Source: CAZBUK01 sp964495085 (lineage in GTDB: Bacteria; Bacteroidota; Ignavibacteria; T3Sed10-11). From it: DNA of 47,656 bases. The stretch is from contig CAZBUK010000023.1 in assembly GCA_964495085.1 (NCBI GenBank), positions 1 through 47,656 of the forward strand, given 5' to 3'. Positions 1 through 7,576 of this stretch are shown in pieces. The position numbers were made by a program, and so were the translations under genes. The notes under the pieces were generated by a model. That model was given only the letters and a program-made list of their open reading frames with translations. It was not told the origin of the DNA and did not search any database. Numbering within the stretch: position 1 is the stretch's first letter; each line of letters begins with the position of its first letter.

Positions 1-168
1 GCGATTACTCTAATTTCATAAGCTTCTGAAGTAATAAATCATACTGGACCCATAGGTTGTGTATCATAAAGTTATACCTTTTCCAATGCAATATTCCACT
101 ATGTTCACTTCGTCAATAATTATTTTGGACACCAATGACTATAATCATTATTTTAATGAGATCTCGTG

Positions 169-624
169 ATGACCTCGATAGAAAATCCGCTGAGTTTACG
201 GATCGTTCGTAGATTTCAGGTAGCGCCGGAAAAAGTATTCGACGCGCTCACTAATCCCGACGATATGCATATTTGGTGGGGAAACGATGCGACATTCGAC
301 ATCGACCTGCGGATCGGCGGAAAATGGAAAATCGTGCGCGAAGAGAACGGAGTCGTATACACTGCGACCGGCGAATACCTGGTTATCGAAAAACCTGAGC
401 GGCTCGTCTATACGTTTGCCATGCCGCAGTTCTCTCCCAATAGCGACACCATAACGTTCGAGATCGCAGCGACCGAAGACGGTTGTGTCGTTACCTTCGT
501 GCAATCCGGCGAAGAGACCGCGAGTGAGCTCCGGGACCTTCCGCCCGGCAGTACCTCCCGGAGCGAAGCGGGATGGCAGCAAGGATTCGATCTGATGGAA
601 GCTGCATGGGCGAAGGACCGTTGA
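169..624 (+). CDS. SRPBCC / AHSA1-family protein
   Basis: Predicted small soluble cytoplasmic protein (151 aa) with the START-like helix-grip fold of the AHSA1 (Aha1 C-terminal-like) SRPBCC family, which forms a hydrophobic ligand pocket; the ligand cannot be read from sequence. Visible family signs are an N-terminal beta strand followed by 'PEKVFDALTNPDDM' and 'WWG', then 'GGKWKI', and later 'GEYLVIEKPERLVYTF', the usual strand order. The length is normal for the family. The start is ATG at 169; a GTG one codon upstream at 166 is possible. It is the first of three same-strand SRPBCC genes within 2.1 kb, with a VOC-fold gene between the first and second. The family often sits beside ArsR regulators or ECF sigma factors; none is adjacent here, though a DUF6596-type ECF factor lies at the far end of the window. 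Confidence 0.82.
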   Translation: MTSIENPLSLRIVRRFQVAPEKVFDALTNPDDMHIWWGNDATFDIDLRIGGKWKIVREENGVVYTATGEYLVIEKPERLVYTFAMPQFSPNSDTITFEIAATEDGCVVTFVQSGEETASELRDLPPGSTSRSEAGWQQGFDLMEAAWAKDR

Positions 625-676
625 AGACGAATTGCCGGAGGAACTAAAATATCACCGATCAAAGGAGAAATATGCA

Positions 677-1135
677 ATGAATCGACTTCTTATGCTTGCA
701 TTGCTCGTTCTATCCATGCATCAACTCGACGGTCAATCGATGGAAGACAGGATCACAACCTTTCTCATGTTCGAAGGGAATGCCGAAGAAGCAATGAACT
801 TCTACGTATCCCTGTTCGATAATTCCGAAATTACAAACATCACCCGGTATGACGTCGGCCGGGAAGACAGCGCCATGGTGGCGACGTTTACGATCCACGG
901 AAAAAAGATGATGTGCTTCGACAGCCCGATAGAGCATCCATTTACCTTTACGCCGTCGATGTCGCTCTACGTGAATTGCGAATCTGAAGAGGAGATCGAA
1001 CGGCTCTATAACAGCCTATCCGACGGCGGGGAGGTGCTCATGCAGCTCGATTCATATCCGTTCAGCCCAAAATACGGATGGGTTAACGACAGGTTCGGCG
1101 TCTCATGGCAATTGAATCTGCACAGAGAGAATTAA
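677..1135 (+). CDS. VOC-superfamily (PhnB / glyoxalase-like) protein with apparent signal peptide
   Basis: A 152-aa protein of the PhnB-like VOC superfamily (paired beta-alpha-beta-beta-beta units). From about residue 22 it reads 'MEDRITTFLMFEGNAEEA', then 'FYVSLFDNSEI', and ends with 'YGWVNDRFGVSWQL', all characteristic of this group (formerly annotated as 3-demethylubiquinone methyltransferase-like). The start at 677 is chosen because AAGGAG at 665-670 precedes it. With that start the first ~21 residues (NRLLMLALLVLS...) look like an export signal, which is unusual for this normally cytoplasmic family. An internal ATG at 740 would give the ordinary cytoplasmic form but has no SD. It overlaps nothing and sits between two SRPBCC genes, probably in one transcript. 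The substrate is unknown. Confidence 0.8.
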   Translation: MNRLLMLALLVLSMHQLDGQSMEDRITTFLMFEGNAEEAMNFYVSLFDNSEITNITRYDVGREDSAMVATFTIHGKKMMCFDSPIEHPFTFTPSMSLYVNCESEEEIERLYNSLSDGGEVLMQLDSYPFSPKYGWVNDRFGVSWQLNLHREN

Positions 1136-1146
1136 GGGAGTCTGGT

Positions 1147-1608
1147 ATGGACAAACACGCGCCGGTCGCTGTACGTATTACACACCGCTATCAAGCGCCT
1201 CCCGAGCGGGTCTTCGATGCCTGGTTGAATCCGGAAATGCTCGCCAGGTGGATGTTCGGCCCCGATGTCCGCGACGAGAAGATCCTGCGGCTCAGCATTG
1301 ATGCCAGGGTAGGCGGTACTTATTCGTTCCTTGTCCGCCGGGGAACGGAAGAAATCGATCATATCGGTACGTATATCGAAATCGATCGCCCGCGCCGGCT
1401 CGTTTTCACGTGGGGGATTGCAGGCGAATCCGATGAGCAGAGCACGGTGAGCATCGATATTATCTCGCTCGGACCCGGATGCGAACTCACCCTGATCCAT
1501 GAACTGGATCCGAAGTGGCGGGATTATGTACGCAGCGCCGAAGAAGCATGGGAGGAGATGCTCGGCATTCTCGCAATGGCGCTCGATGCGACCGGTTCTG
1601 AAATATGA
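1147..1608 (+). CDS. SRPBCC / AHSA1-family protein
   Basis: A 153-aa SRPBCC domain protein, predicted soluble. It shows the family's opening 'ITHRYQAPPERVFDAWLNPE', with 'LARWMFGP' next, a 'VGGTYSF' strand, and 'GTYIEIDRPRRLVFTW' near the middle. The C-terminal helix ends in 'AEEAWEEMLGILAMAL', typical of the fold's long closing helix. ATG 1147 is preferred over an upstream in-frame ATG at 1105, because AAGGGAG lies just before 1147 and the upstream start would overlap the preceding VOC gene. Eleven bases separate it from that gene, suggesting co-transcription. The ligand is unknown. Confidence 0.82.
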   Translation: MDKHAPVAVRITHRYQAPPERVFDAWLNPEMLARWMFGPDVRDEKILRLSIDARVGGTYSFLVRRGTEEIDHIGTYIEIDRPRRLVFTWGIAGESDEQSTVSIDIISLGPGCELTLIHELDPKWRDYVRSAEEAWEEMLGILAMALDATGSEI

Positions 1609-1665
1609 TCGCGACCTAAATATTAAACCTATAGTCATCCGTACATCACTTCCGGGGAAATTATT

Positions 1666-2202
1666 ATGAAAGACTACGGTACATTCACGGAACCGGGTAC
1701 GATCCGTTTCGAGCGGCTGCTGCCGGGACCCATCGAGAGGGTGTGGGCGTATCTTACCGAATCAGATAAACGGGGGAAATGGCTTGCGGCGGGTGAGATG
1801 GAATTGCATGTGGGAGGCAGGGTGGAATTGATCTTCCGCCACGCAGATCTCTCGCCGCGAGTCGAACAGATCCCGGAAAAATATAAGCAGTACCAGTATG
1901 GAACAGCTTTCACCGGACGCGTTACGGCGCTCGAGCCTCCCCGGCTCCTCAGCCATACCTGGGCAGAAGCAACGGACGATTATTCCGAGGTCACCTACGA
2001 ATTATTTCCGAAGGGCGAAAAGGTGCTTCTCGTGCTGACTCACCGGCGCCTCGGCGACGACCGCAATGTCCTGGTGAGCGTGGGCGCCGGATGGCATACT
2101 CACCTGGGAATTCTCTCCGATCACCTCGAGGGGCGAACACCCGAAGGATTTTGGACGGTGCACTCGAAGATGGAGAAGGAATACGAAGCGATGCTGGGTT
2201 AA
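1666..2202 (+). CDS. SRPBCC-family protein (AHSA1-like)
   Basis: A 178-aa member of the SRPBCC superfamily, somewhat longer than its two upstream relatives. Recognisable parts are 'IRFERLLPGPIERVWAYLTE' at the N-terminus, 'LHVGGRVELIF', and 'GRVTALEPPRLLSHTW'. The C-terminal helix region contains 'GAGWHTHLGILSDHLEG', a pattern often seen in AHSA1-like proteins of environmental bacteria. GGGGAAA lies about ten bases before ATG 1666. It is the last gene of the small cluster that begins at 169. A separate promoter-like sequence follows it, so the next gene is probably transcribed on its own. Confidence 0.82.
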   Translation: MKDYGTFTEPGTIRFERLLPGPIERVWAYLTESDKRGKWLAAGEMELHVGGRVELIFRHADLSPRVEQIPEKYKQYQYGTAFTGRVTALEPPRLLSHTWAEATDDYSEVTYELFPKGEKVLLVLTHRRLGDDRNVLVSVGAGWHTHLGILSDHLEGRTPEGFWTVHSKMEKEYEAMLG

Positions 2203-2218
2203 CGACCTGCATCGTCAC

Positions 2219-2247
2219 TTGACTTTTATATCGGCGGTTGGTATGAT
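2219..2247 (+). promoter_or_regulatory. Sigma-70-type promoter upstream of the deoxyhypusine-synthase-like gene
   Basis: TTGACT (2219-2224) is followed after 17 bases by TATGAT (2242-2247). Both hexamers are one base from consensus and the spacing is optimal. It lies 26 bases before the first possible start of the next gene, in a short intergenic gap. Found by eye, without experimental support. Confidence 0.6.
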
Positions 2248-2272
2248 TAAGAGTTGTGTACTATGATGATCG

Positions 2273-3436
2273 ATGTCCGGAGCGGATACGACGTCCGGAA
2301 CCAGTAGCCAACGCGATATGCACGAGAAAGATCAATTTAAATCCGAATCCAAACCAGGAGCTATGAGCGGACGCCTAGACAATTCTGAACCTTCCGGGAG
2401 CGGGGATTTCCCGATTCTCGGATTTATTCTGAGGAACTACCACAATTTCAACGCCCGAGCAACCCGGGACGCGCTGCTGGCATACTGGCGGCATATCGAT
2501 GCCGGCGGGAAGATGTTCTGGACGATCGCAGGCGCCATGTCGTCCGCTCAGCTCGGCATTACGCTCGCACCCGCCATTCGTGCAGGATTGATCCATGGTC
2601 TCTCGGTTACCGGTGCGAATCTCGAGGAATCCCTCTTCCGGCTCGTCGCACATCACAGTTACAAGGACTTTCCCGACTACCGTTATTTTACAAAGGACGA
2701 CGATACAAGAATCCTGAACGATCGTATGCGCCGTGTTACCGACACAAGCATACCCGAGGATGAGGCATTCCGCGTCGTCGAGAAGATCATCGTTCCGATG
2801 TGGAAGAGCGCAAGCGAATCGGACAGGCGCAGATTCTGGCATGAATACTTCTATGAGCTTGTCCGCGCCCTCGGACCGGATCAATTCGAGGGAAATCCCG
2901 ACGAATGCTGGCTGCTTGCAGCCGCACAGGAGCAATTGCCGATGGTGGTTCCCGGGAGTGAAGACTCGACGTTCGGCAACATTATTGCATCCTATGTGAA
3001 GACGGGCGAATGCCGGCCGTCAATAGTCAAAACGGGGATAGAATATATGGCGGAATTCTACGATGTCTATCGACGGATGTCCCGGGGAGCGGGCGTGGGA
3101 TTCTTCCAGATCGGAGGGGGTATCGCAGGCGATTTCCCCATTTGCGTTGTTCCGTCGATCAAGTATGATCTGGGTGAGGAGGTAAACCCGTGGGCATACT
3201 TCTGCCAGATTTCCGATTCGACGACTTCATACGGATCGTACTCGGGTGCGACGCCGAACGAAAAAATTACATGGGATAAGCTGACCGCCGACACGCCCAT
3301 GTTCGTGATCGAATCGGATGCCACGGTCGTCGTGCCGCTGATGCTCAGCGCGCTTCTGGAATGCAAGCGGGATCCCGCCGGAGCAAGAGCTGTTATCGAC
3401 AGACACACCGCCGCAACCGTCACGCATGCATCCTGA
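2273..3436 (+). CDS. Deoxyhypusine synthase-like enzyme (bacterial polyamine NAD-dependent transferase)
   Basis: A 387-aa protein of the deoxyhypusine synthase (DHS) family. It has the family's Rossmann-like elements: 'AGAMSSAQLGI' (88-98), 'GLSVTGANLEES' (109-120), 'IGGGIAGDFPI' (280-290) and 'ESDATVVVPLM' (347-357). The catalytic lysine that forms the enzyme-imine intermediate in eukaryotic DHS aligns with K336 in 'TWDKL'. Bacteria lack the eIF5A substrate, so bacterial members act on small amines (homospermidine-type or agmatine-derived products have been described); the product here is not deducible. Residues 1-45 are Ser/Gly-rich and not conserved, and there is no SD at ATG 2273, so the true start may be ATG 2318 or ATG 2363. 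A good promoter precedes it. It is convergent with the serine hydrolase downstream, with a 25-base gap. Confidence 0.85.
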   Translation: MSGADTTSGTSSQRDMHEKDQFKSESKPGAMSGRLDNSEPSGSGDFPILGFILRNYHNFNARATRDALLAYWRHIDAGGKMFWTIAGAMSSAQLGITLAPAIRAGLIHGLSVTGANLEESLFRLVAHHSYKDFPDYRYFTKDDDTRILNDRMRRVTDTSIPEDEAFRVVEKIIVPMWKSASESDRRRFWHEYFYELVRALGPDQFEGNPDECWLLAAAQEQLPMVVPGSEDSTFGNIIASYVKTGECRPSIVKTGIEYMAEFYDVYRRMSRGAGVGFFQIGGGIAGDFPICVVPSIKYDLGEEVNPWAYFCQISDSTTSYGSYSGATPNEKITWDKLTADTPMFVIESDATVVVPLMLSALLECKRDPAGARAVIDRHTAATVTHAS

Positions 3437-3461
3437 TCCAGGCGGAGTACCCGCACTTGAT

Positions 3462-5579
3462 TTACTCTTTCCGCTTTGCGACGAAGATTCCGTTAGGCTG
3501 AAAAAATACAGCTTCCGTCACGCCTTTATTATTTTCCACGGTAAACTTAACGCTGTAGCCGCTTAACCCTTTCAGTGTGAACTCATGGATTTTATACGGC
3601 TCGAGCGTATACGACGGCTGTCCGCTGACCGTGAGCGAGAGGCTGTTATCGCCCCGCAATTCTACCTTCACGTTCTGAGTCGATAATTCATAATCTCCCG
3701 TATATACCGCAAGATAGTCGGGGTCGAACATCTCGCGCGGCGGTATCCTGGTGAATTCTATCTCGTCCGCCGCCGCTTCGAGCGGTATGGTCAGCCGGTC
3801 GGGATCCCCTTTGCTGTTGACGTGGAAGTTTACGAGGAACTTCAATCTCGGTACATCGACCGCCGCGGCACTGAAGACATTGTAGTGCCAGTGCTCCATT
3901 TCAAACTCGAGTCCGTTAAAGCTGCTGCGAAGCTTCTTGCCGGCCTCGGTAATCCTGATGGTGCCGTAACCCGGATGTTCGAACTCGCCTGCGAGTTGGG
4001 AGAGATCGTGCGTCGGTTTCGTCCCTTTGATCCGATTTTGTTCCGTTAATTTTTCCTGCTTCTCACGCTCTGCTTCTTCGGGGGTCAGCGTATCCAATCT
4101 GGCATGCCAGTCGATCGGTTCGAGACCGAGCAGAAGATCGGCTGCATACCTCGTCGAGAGAAACGGCATGAAATTCCCGTTCAGGTTCGTGAGCGTGACG
4201 ATGCCGATGTTCTCGCCGGGAAACAGGACGACGAGCGCCGAGAATCCGTCGATGTTTCCCCCATGATGGATGAGCTTCCGGCCTCGATACACTTCGATGA
4301 ACCATCCGAGACCGTACGTCTGGTTGAGACTTTCGCTGTACCTGCCCTGCGGCAGCACCATGTGCGGCGTATGGATATCTTTCAGAATGGTTTCGGGAAC
4401 GATTCGCTGCCCGTCAACTTCACCGTTACCGAGGTTCAGCTTTATCCAGCGAACAAGATCCATGATGTTCGAATTGATCGAGCCCGCCGGACCAATCTCC
4501 GAAATGTTTTTGAACGGAATCCTCGCCACCGTGCCGTCGTCGTTCTTCCGGTAGGGAAGCGCATGATCTTCCGACCGCTGCGAGTCGTCCACCGAGAAAT
4601 TTGTCGATGTCATGCCGAGCGGTTCCAGAATCCGTTGTTTCGTGAACTCCTCCCATGACATGCCGGTGACGGCTCCGGCGAGGTATCCCGCAGTCATATA
4701 CATCAGATTCTGATACTGGTAGGCGGTCCTGAAATCTTTGCTCGACTTCAGATATCGGAGACGTTCGAACATCTCCTGTCGGGTTGCGGTGGAGCCGTAC
4801 CACATCAGATCGTGTCTCGGTAATCCCGAACGGTGCGTGAGCAGGTCTCTCGGAGTCATTCTCTCGGCAGCGATCGGATCGCTCAACCTGAAACCGGGGA
4901 GATACTCTCTGACGGGTTTATCGAGGTCGATTTTTCCTTCGCCGGCGAGAATACCGAGTCCCGTTGCCGTAAACGCCTTTGTGCTCGACCCGATCGCGAA
5001 GAGCGTAGCAGGTGTCACGGGAAGTTGCCGCTCGATATCGCGATGACCGAAACCTTCCGCAAATATTACTTCGCCGTCCTTCACAATAGCCATCGCGAGA
5101 CCCGGCACCTTCCAGTATGCCATAGTTGTATCGAGGTAGTCGGAAATTTTATCGAGGATCAGCGACAGGTTGTAAGCTTCAAGTTCCGCTTCGCCTTCAT
5201 CCTTTTTGGTGAAAGCGAAGGGAAACGTCTGTCCGCCTTGTGTAAAATCCCCGCGAAGTGTCCTGCCGTCGGCGGACAGTTCTCCCCGGAATACCGGATC
5301 TCCCGGAATACCGCTGATCCGGAAAGCGACCGCGCGATTGTCTACGGCAATATCGGCGAGCGGCAGATCCTTCAAATGCTGTGCCGGTATATCGATCGTC
5401 CCGGTTATCTGTTCCGCCGCTTCTTCGAATCGAACGACGACCAGCAATTCCATACCGGGTACTGAAATGCTTCCGCTCCATTCTCCAGCCAGATCTGAAC
5501 AATAGAGGGAGTGGAATGCCGGGACCATAATGAAAAGGATAATTGAAAGAAATGCCGCGAATCTATGCCGAAAAGTCAT
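3462..5579 (-). CDS. Secreted serine hydrolase (beta-lactamase class C / PBP4*-like) with DUF3471 tail
   Basis: A 705-aa exported serine hydrolase of the beta-lactamase-related (PF00144) family. Residues ~1-28 are a signal peptide and ~30-125 a small beta-rich domain often found before this catalytic domain. The catalytic domain follows, with the nucleophile motif SSTK (S198-K201), YQN (Y289-N291) and HHGG (438-441). A DUF3471-type domain starts at about 524 ('DLSQLAGEFEHPGYG'), and a further beta-rich C-terminal unit contains 'YTGDYEL'. Such enzymes are D-amino-acid peptidases, esterases or lactamase relatives; the substrate is not predictable. ATG 5579 is preferred over a TTG at 5594 because GAGGAAA lies five bases upstream. 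It is divergent from the polyferredoxin gene, with about 165 bases between the starts. Confidence 0.88.
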   Translation of the reverse strand: MTFRHRFAAFLSIILFIMVPAFHSLYCSDLAGEWSGSISVPGMELLVVVRFEEAAEQITGTIDIPAQHLKDLPLADIAVDNRAVAFRISGIPGDPVFRGELSADGRTLRGDFTQGGQTFPFAFTKKDEGEAELEAYNLSLILDKISDYLDTTMAYWKVPGLAMAIVKDGEVIFAEGFGHRDIERQLPVTPATLFAIGSSTKAFTATGLGILAGEGKIDLDKPVREYLPGFRLSDPIAAERMTPRDLLTHRSGLPRHDLMWYGSTATRQEMFERLRYLKSSKDFRTAYQYQNLMYMTAGYLAGAVTGMSWEEFTKQRILEPLGMTSTNFSVDDSQRSEDHALPYRKNDDGTVARIPFKNISEIGPAGSINSNIMDLVRWIKLNLGNGEVDGQRIVPETILKDIHTPHMVLPQGRYSESLNQTYGLGWFIEVYRGRKLIHHGGNIDGFSALVVLFPGENIGIVTLTNLNGNFMPFLSTRYAADLLLGLEPIDWHARLDTLTPEEAEREKQEKLTEQNRIKGTKPTHDLSQLAGEFEHPGYGTIRITEAGKKLRSSFNGLEFEMEHWHYNVFSAAAVDVPRLKFLVNFHVNSKGDPDRLTIPLEAAADEIEFTRIPPREMFDPDYLAVYTGDYELSTQNVKVELRGDNSLSLTVSGQPSYTLEPYKIHEFTLKGLSGYSVKFTVENNKGVTEAVFFQPNGIFVAKRKE

Positions 5580-5666
5580 ATTTTCCTCATTCAATAATCG
5601 GGGAAATGGATGTAAAGTTGCTGGGACGACAGCATTTATTCAGGAATATACTGTAATTAGTAGATA

Positions 5667-5695
5667 TTGACAATTAGAGAAACCTTTTATAGATT
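5667..5695 (+). promoter_or_regulatory. Possible sigma-70 promoter for the polyferredoxin gene
   Basis: TTGACA (5667-5672), a 17-base spacer and TAGATT (5690-5695), inside the AT-rich divergent intergenic segment. The -35 is perfect; the -10 keeps TA and the final T. Lies about 50-80 bases before the possible starts of the downstream gene. Confidence 0.45.
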
Positions 5696-5743
5696 AAGAC
5701 TAATTACTCTTAAATTGATATCAGCTCCTGTTGAGCATGCACA

Positions 5744-6910
5744 GTGGAACGCGTTGAAACAATACATACGATAGAGATGCCGCGGGTCAGTCGACGAACC
5801 CGTACCCCTGAAACTCCGCGCGGAAAAAGCGTGAAGAAAATTCCTCCCGGAATGCGCAAACAGCTGCCTTCTCCTTCGGATACAAACGGCGCGATCGAAC
5901 GGCTTCTCTACCGGTTAAAAAACGACCCCCCTTTTCTCCGCTCCGTGTTCCAGCTCTGCTTCGCCTTGTTGTGTATCTGGATCGGATTGGAGTTCCACCT
6001 CTTCATGAAATGGGGATTATCGGGAGGGGAGCTGCCGTACGTCGAGCGGCCCCCCGGAGTCGGCGGGTTTCTTCCAATCAGCTCGCTCATGGGTTTGTGG
6101 TATTGGATGCAGACCGGACTTATCAACAATATACATCCTTCCGGATTGTTTATCTTCGTCGCCATTACGGCTATCGGATTGTTCCTAAAGAAGGCATTCT
6201 GCAATTGGCTCTGCCCCGTCGGTACGTTCAGCGAATCGCTGTGGATGCTCGGTCAAAAAATATTCGGCCGCAATCTCACCATCCCCGCATGGCTCGATTA
6301 TCCGCTCAGGTCGCTGAAGTACATGATACTGGCGTTCTTTCTTTGGGCGATCTTCGGCATGAGTCTCAACACTCTGGAATCATTTCTCCACAGTCCGTAC
6401 AACCGCGTGGCCGACATCAAGATGTATCTCTTCTTTGCCGATATCTCCAACTTCTCGCTCGTCGTCATCTCGGTCCTGATCGCGGGATCTATCGTAATAA
6501 AGAACTTCTGGTGCAGATACTTATGCCCTTACGGCGCGTACCTCGGCGCGTTGAGCTGGTTGAGTCCGCTCAAAATCACCCGTCATAAAAGCACGTGCAT
6601 CGATTGCGAGCTGTGCACGAAAGCCTGCCCGGCGAACATTAAAGTTCACACAGTAACCCGGGTGTTCAGCGACGAATGCATGGGTTGTCTGAGCTGCGTT
6701 GCCGCTTGTCCGGTCAAGGATACGCTTGAGATGAGGGTTTCGGTAACGGGGAAAAAAGTTCCTCCGGCGGTTTTTGCGGTCCTGATTGCGGGTCTGTTCG
6801 TGGGTATAACAGGATTCGCGATGCTGACCGGTAATTGGCAAAACGAAATATCGAACGACGAGTATCTCCGTCATTTCGACCGGATTCATTCGCCGGCATA
6901 CGATCACTGA
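5744..6910 (+). CDS. NapH/CcoG-like membrane polyferredoxin (4Fe-4S)
   Basis: A 388-aa integral membrane iron-sulfur protein related to the NapH / NosR C-terminal / CcoG group. It has about five hydrophobic segments (near 68-85, 133-150, 192-208, 236-253 and 342-362) and two loop motifs of the CxxxCP type, C153/C157 ('CNWLCPVG') and C257/C261 ('CRYLCPYGA'). Two classical [4Fe-4S] clusters follow, C285-C288-C291-C295 and C312-C315-C318-C322. Such proteins pass electrons between the quinone pool or cytoplasm and periplasmic oxidoreductases. No reductase, cytochrome or maturation gene is adjacent, so the partner is unknown. The first ~50 residues are polar and basic. The start could be GTG 5744 or ATG 5777; neither has a strong SD. 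The C-terminus has an extra membrane span and a short polar tail. Confidence 0.88.
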   Translation: MERVETIHTIEMPRVSRRTRTPETPRGKSVKKIPPGMRKQLPSPSDTNGAIERLLYRLKNDPPFLRSVFQLCFALLCIWIGLEFHLFMKWGLSGGELPYVERPPGVGGFLPISSLMGLWYWMQTGLINNIHPSGLFIFVAITAIGLFLKKAFCNWLCPVGTFSESLWMLGQKIFGRNLTIPAWLDYPLRSLKYMILAFFLWAIFGMSLNTLESFLHSPYNRVADIKMYLFFADISNFSLVVISVLIAGSIVIKNFWCRYLCPYGAYLGALSWLSPLKITRHKSTCIDCELCTKACPANIKVHTVTRVFSDECMGCLSCVAACPVKDTLEMRVSVTGKKVPPAVFAVLIAGLFVGITGFAMLTGNWQNEISNDEYLRHFDRIHSPAYDH

Positions 6911-7185
6911 TCGATGCCGTTAAGGCGAGCACTGGTCCGGTCTCCGGCACCCAGTACCGCCATTTGAGTTGAGGCGCGTACATCACCGTGGTCATAAAAA
7001 TTTCATGTGTCTGTGCTGCTGCTCATTTGTATGCTAATCGGAATCGCCTCCCTTCATTTTTTTATACATATACTCCATTCACTGACCGGCTACGGTAATT
7101 TATTTCCGATACATTCTCCACTCCGGATGTATAGATTAACTGCTTTGATACGCAAATCACTTATTACGCGGATTTAGATCTTTGA

Positions 7186-7213
7186 TTTCGTGTTTCGTAT
7201 TTCGAACTTCGGA
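7186..7213. repeat. Four heptad repeats TTTCGNN
   Basis: Four consecutive seven-base units: TTTCGTG, TTTCGTA, TTTCGAA, CTTCGGA. Short degenerate tandem repeats like this occur in intergenic DNA of many environmental bacteria; no function is assigned. Confidence 0.6.
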
Positions 7214-7294
7214 TTTTTAAAAATTTTCATTTTTGTTCTTGCGTAACATCAGATATCAATTCAAAGAATTTCCGCAAGGAAGATTCTGCAGTTC

Positions 7295-7318
7295 CGGGTG
7301 TCCGTATACGAACACCCG
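7295..7318. repeat. 24-base near-perfect palindrome
   Basis: Arms CGGGTGTCCGTA and TACGAACACCCG are complementary at 11 of 12 positions around an axis between 7306 and 7307, with CGTATACG at the core. It lies 260 bases upstream of the permease gene and is not followed by a T-run. This is the shape of a dimeric regulator site or a cruciform, not an intrinsic terminator. Confidence 0.65.
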
Positions 7319-7576
7319 ATGTTCAAAATCGAACAAGCCGGACATCGTAAATCCCGCAATACAACGCCAAATCAAACATTTCCGGGTGTGGCCTGATATC
7401 TGCTATATCCTGAGATAGAGTGCGTTTTCCTTGAGGATATCTACGAGCAATTTGCGCGGACATCATTTCGGGAGGTCTTTCCGGATACTGCCCGTCGTCC
7501 GCGTCCGTTCCTCCTCACAACATTTCATACAATAAGACGTTTTTCATGATCTGTTTTGTTTTTCCGGGAGAGTTCC

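Larger units (their letters stand above)
6911..7576. other. Intergenic region, no convincing gene
   Basis: About 670 bases between the polyferredoxin and the permease. I see no ORF with a coding signature; a 61-codon ORF at 7233-7418 has unlikely composition and no recognisable domain. The segment holds a period-7 repeat (7186-7213) and a near-perfect 24-base palindrome (7295-7318), listed separately. No clear terminator or promoter was found. Confidence 0.6.

Noticed and set aside
5971..6588. 205-codon + frame inside the polyferredoxin gene
   Set aside because: Shifted frame within a gene whose own reading frame holds all iron-sulfur motifs; no domain of its own.
7233..7418. 61-codon + frame in the 6.9-7.6 kb gap
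   Set aside because: Composition is unlike coding sequence, it contains the palindrome, and no homologous family is recognised.
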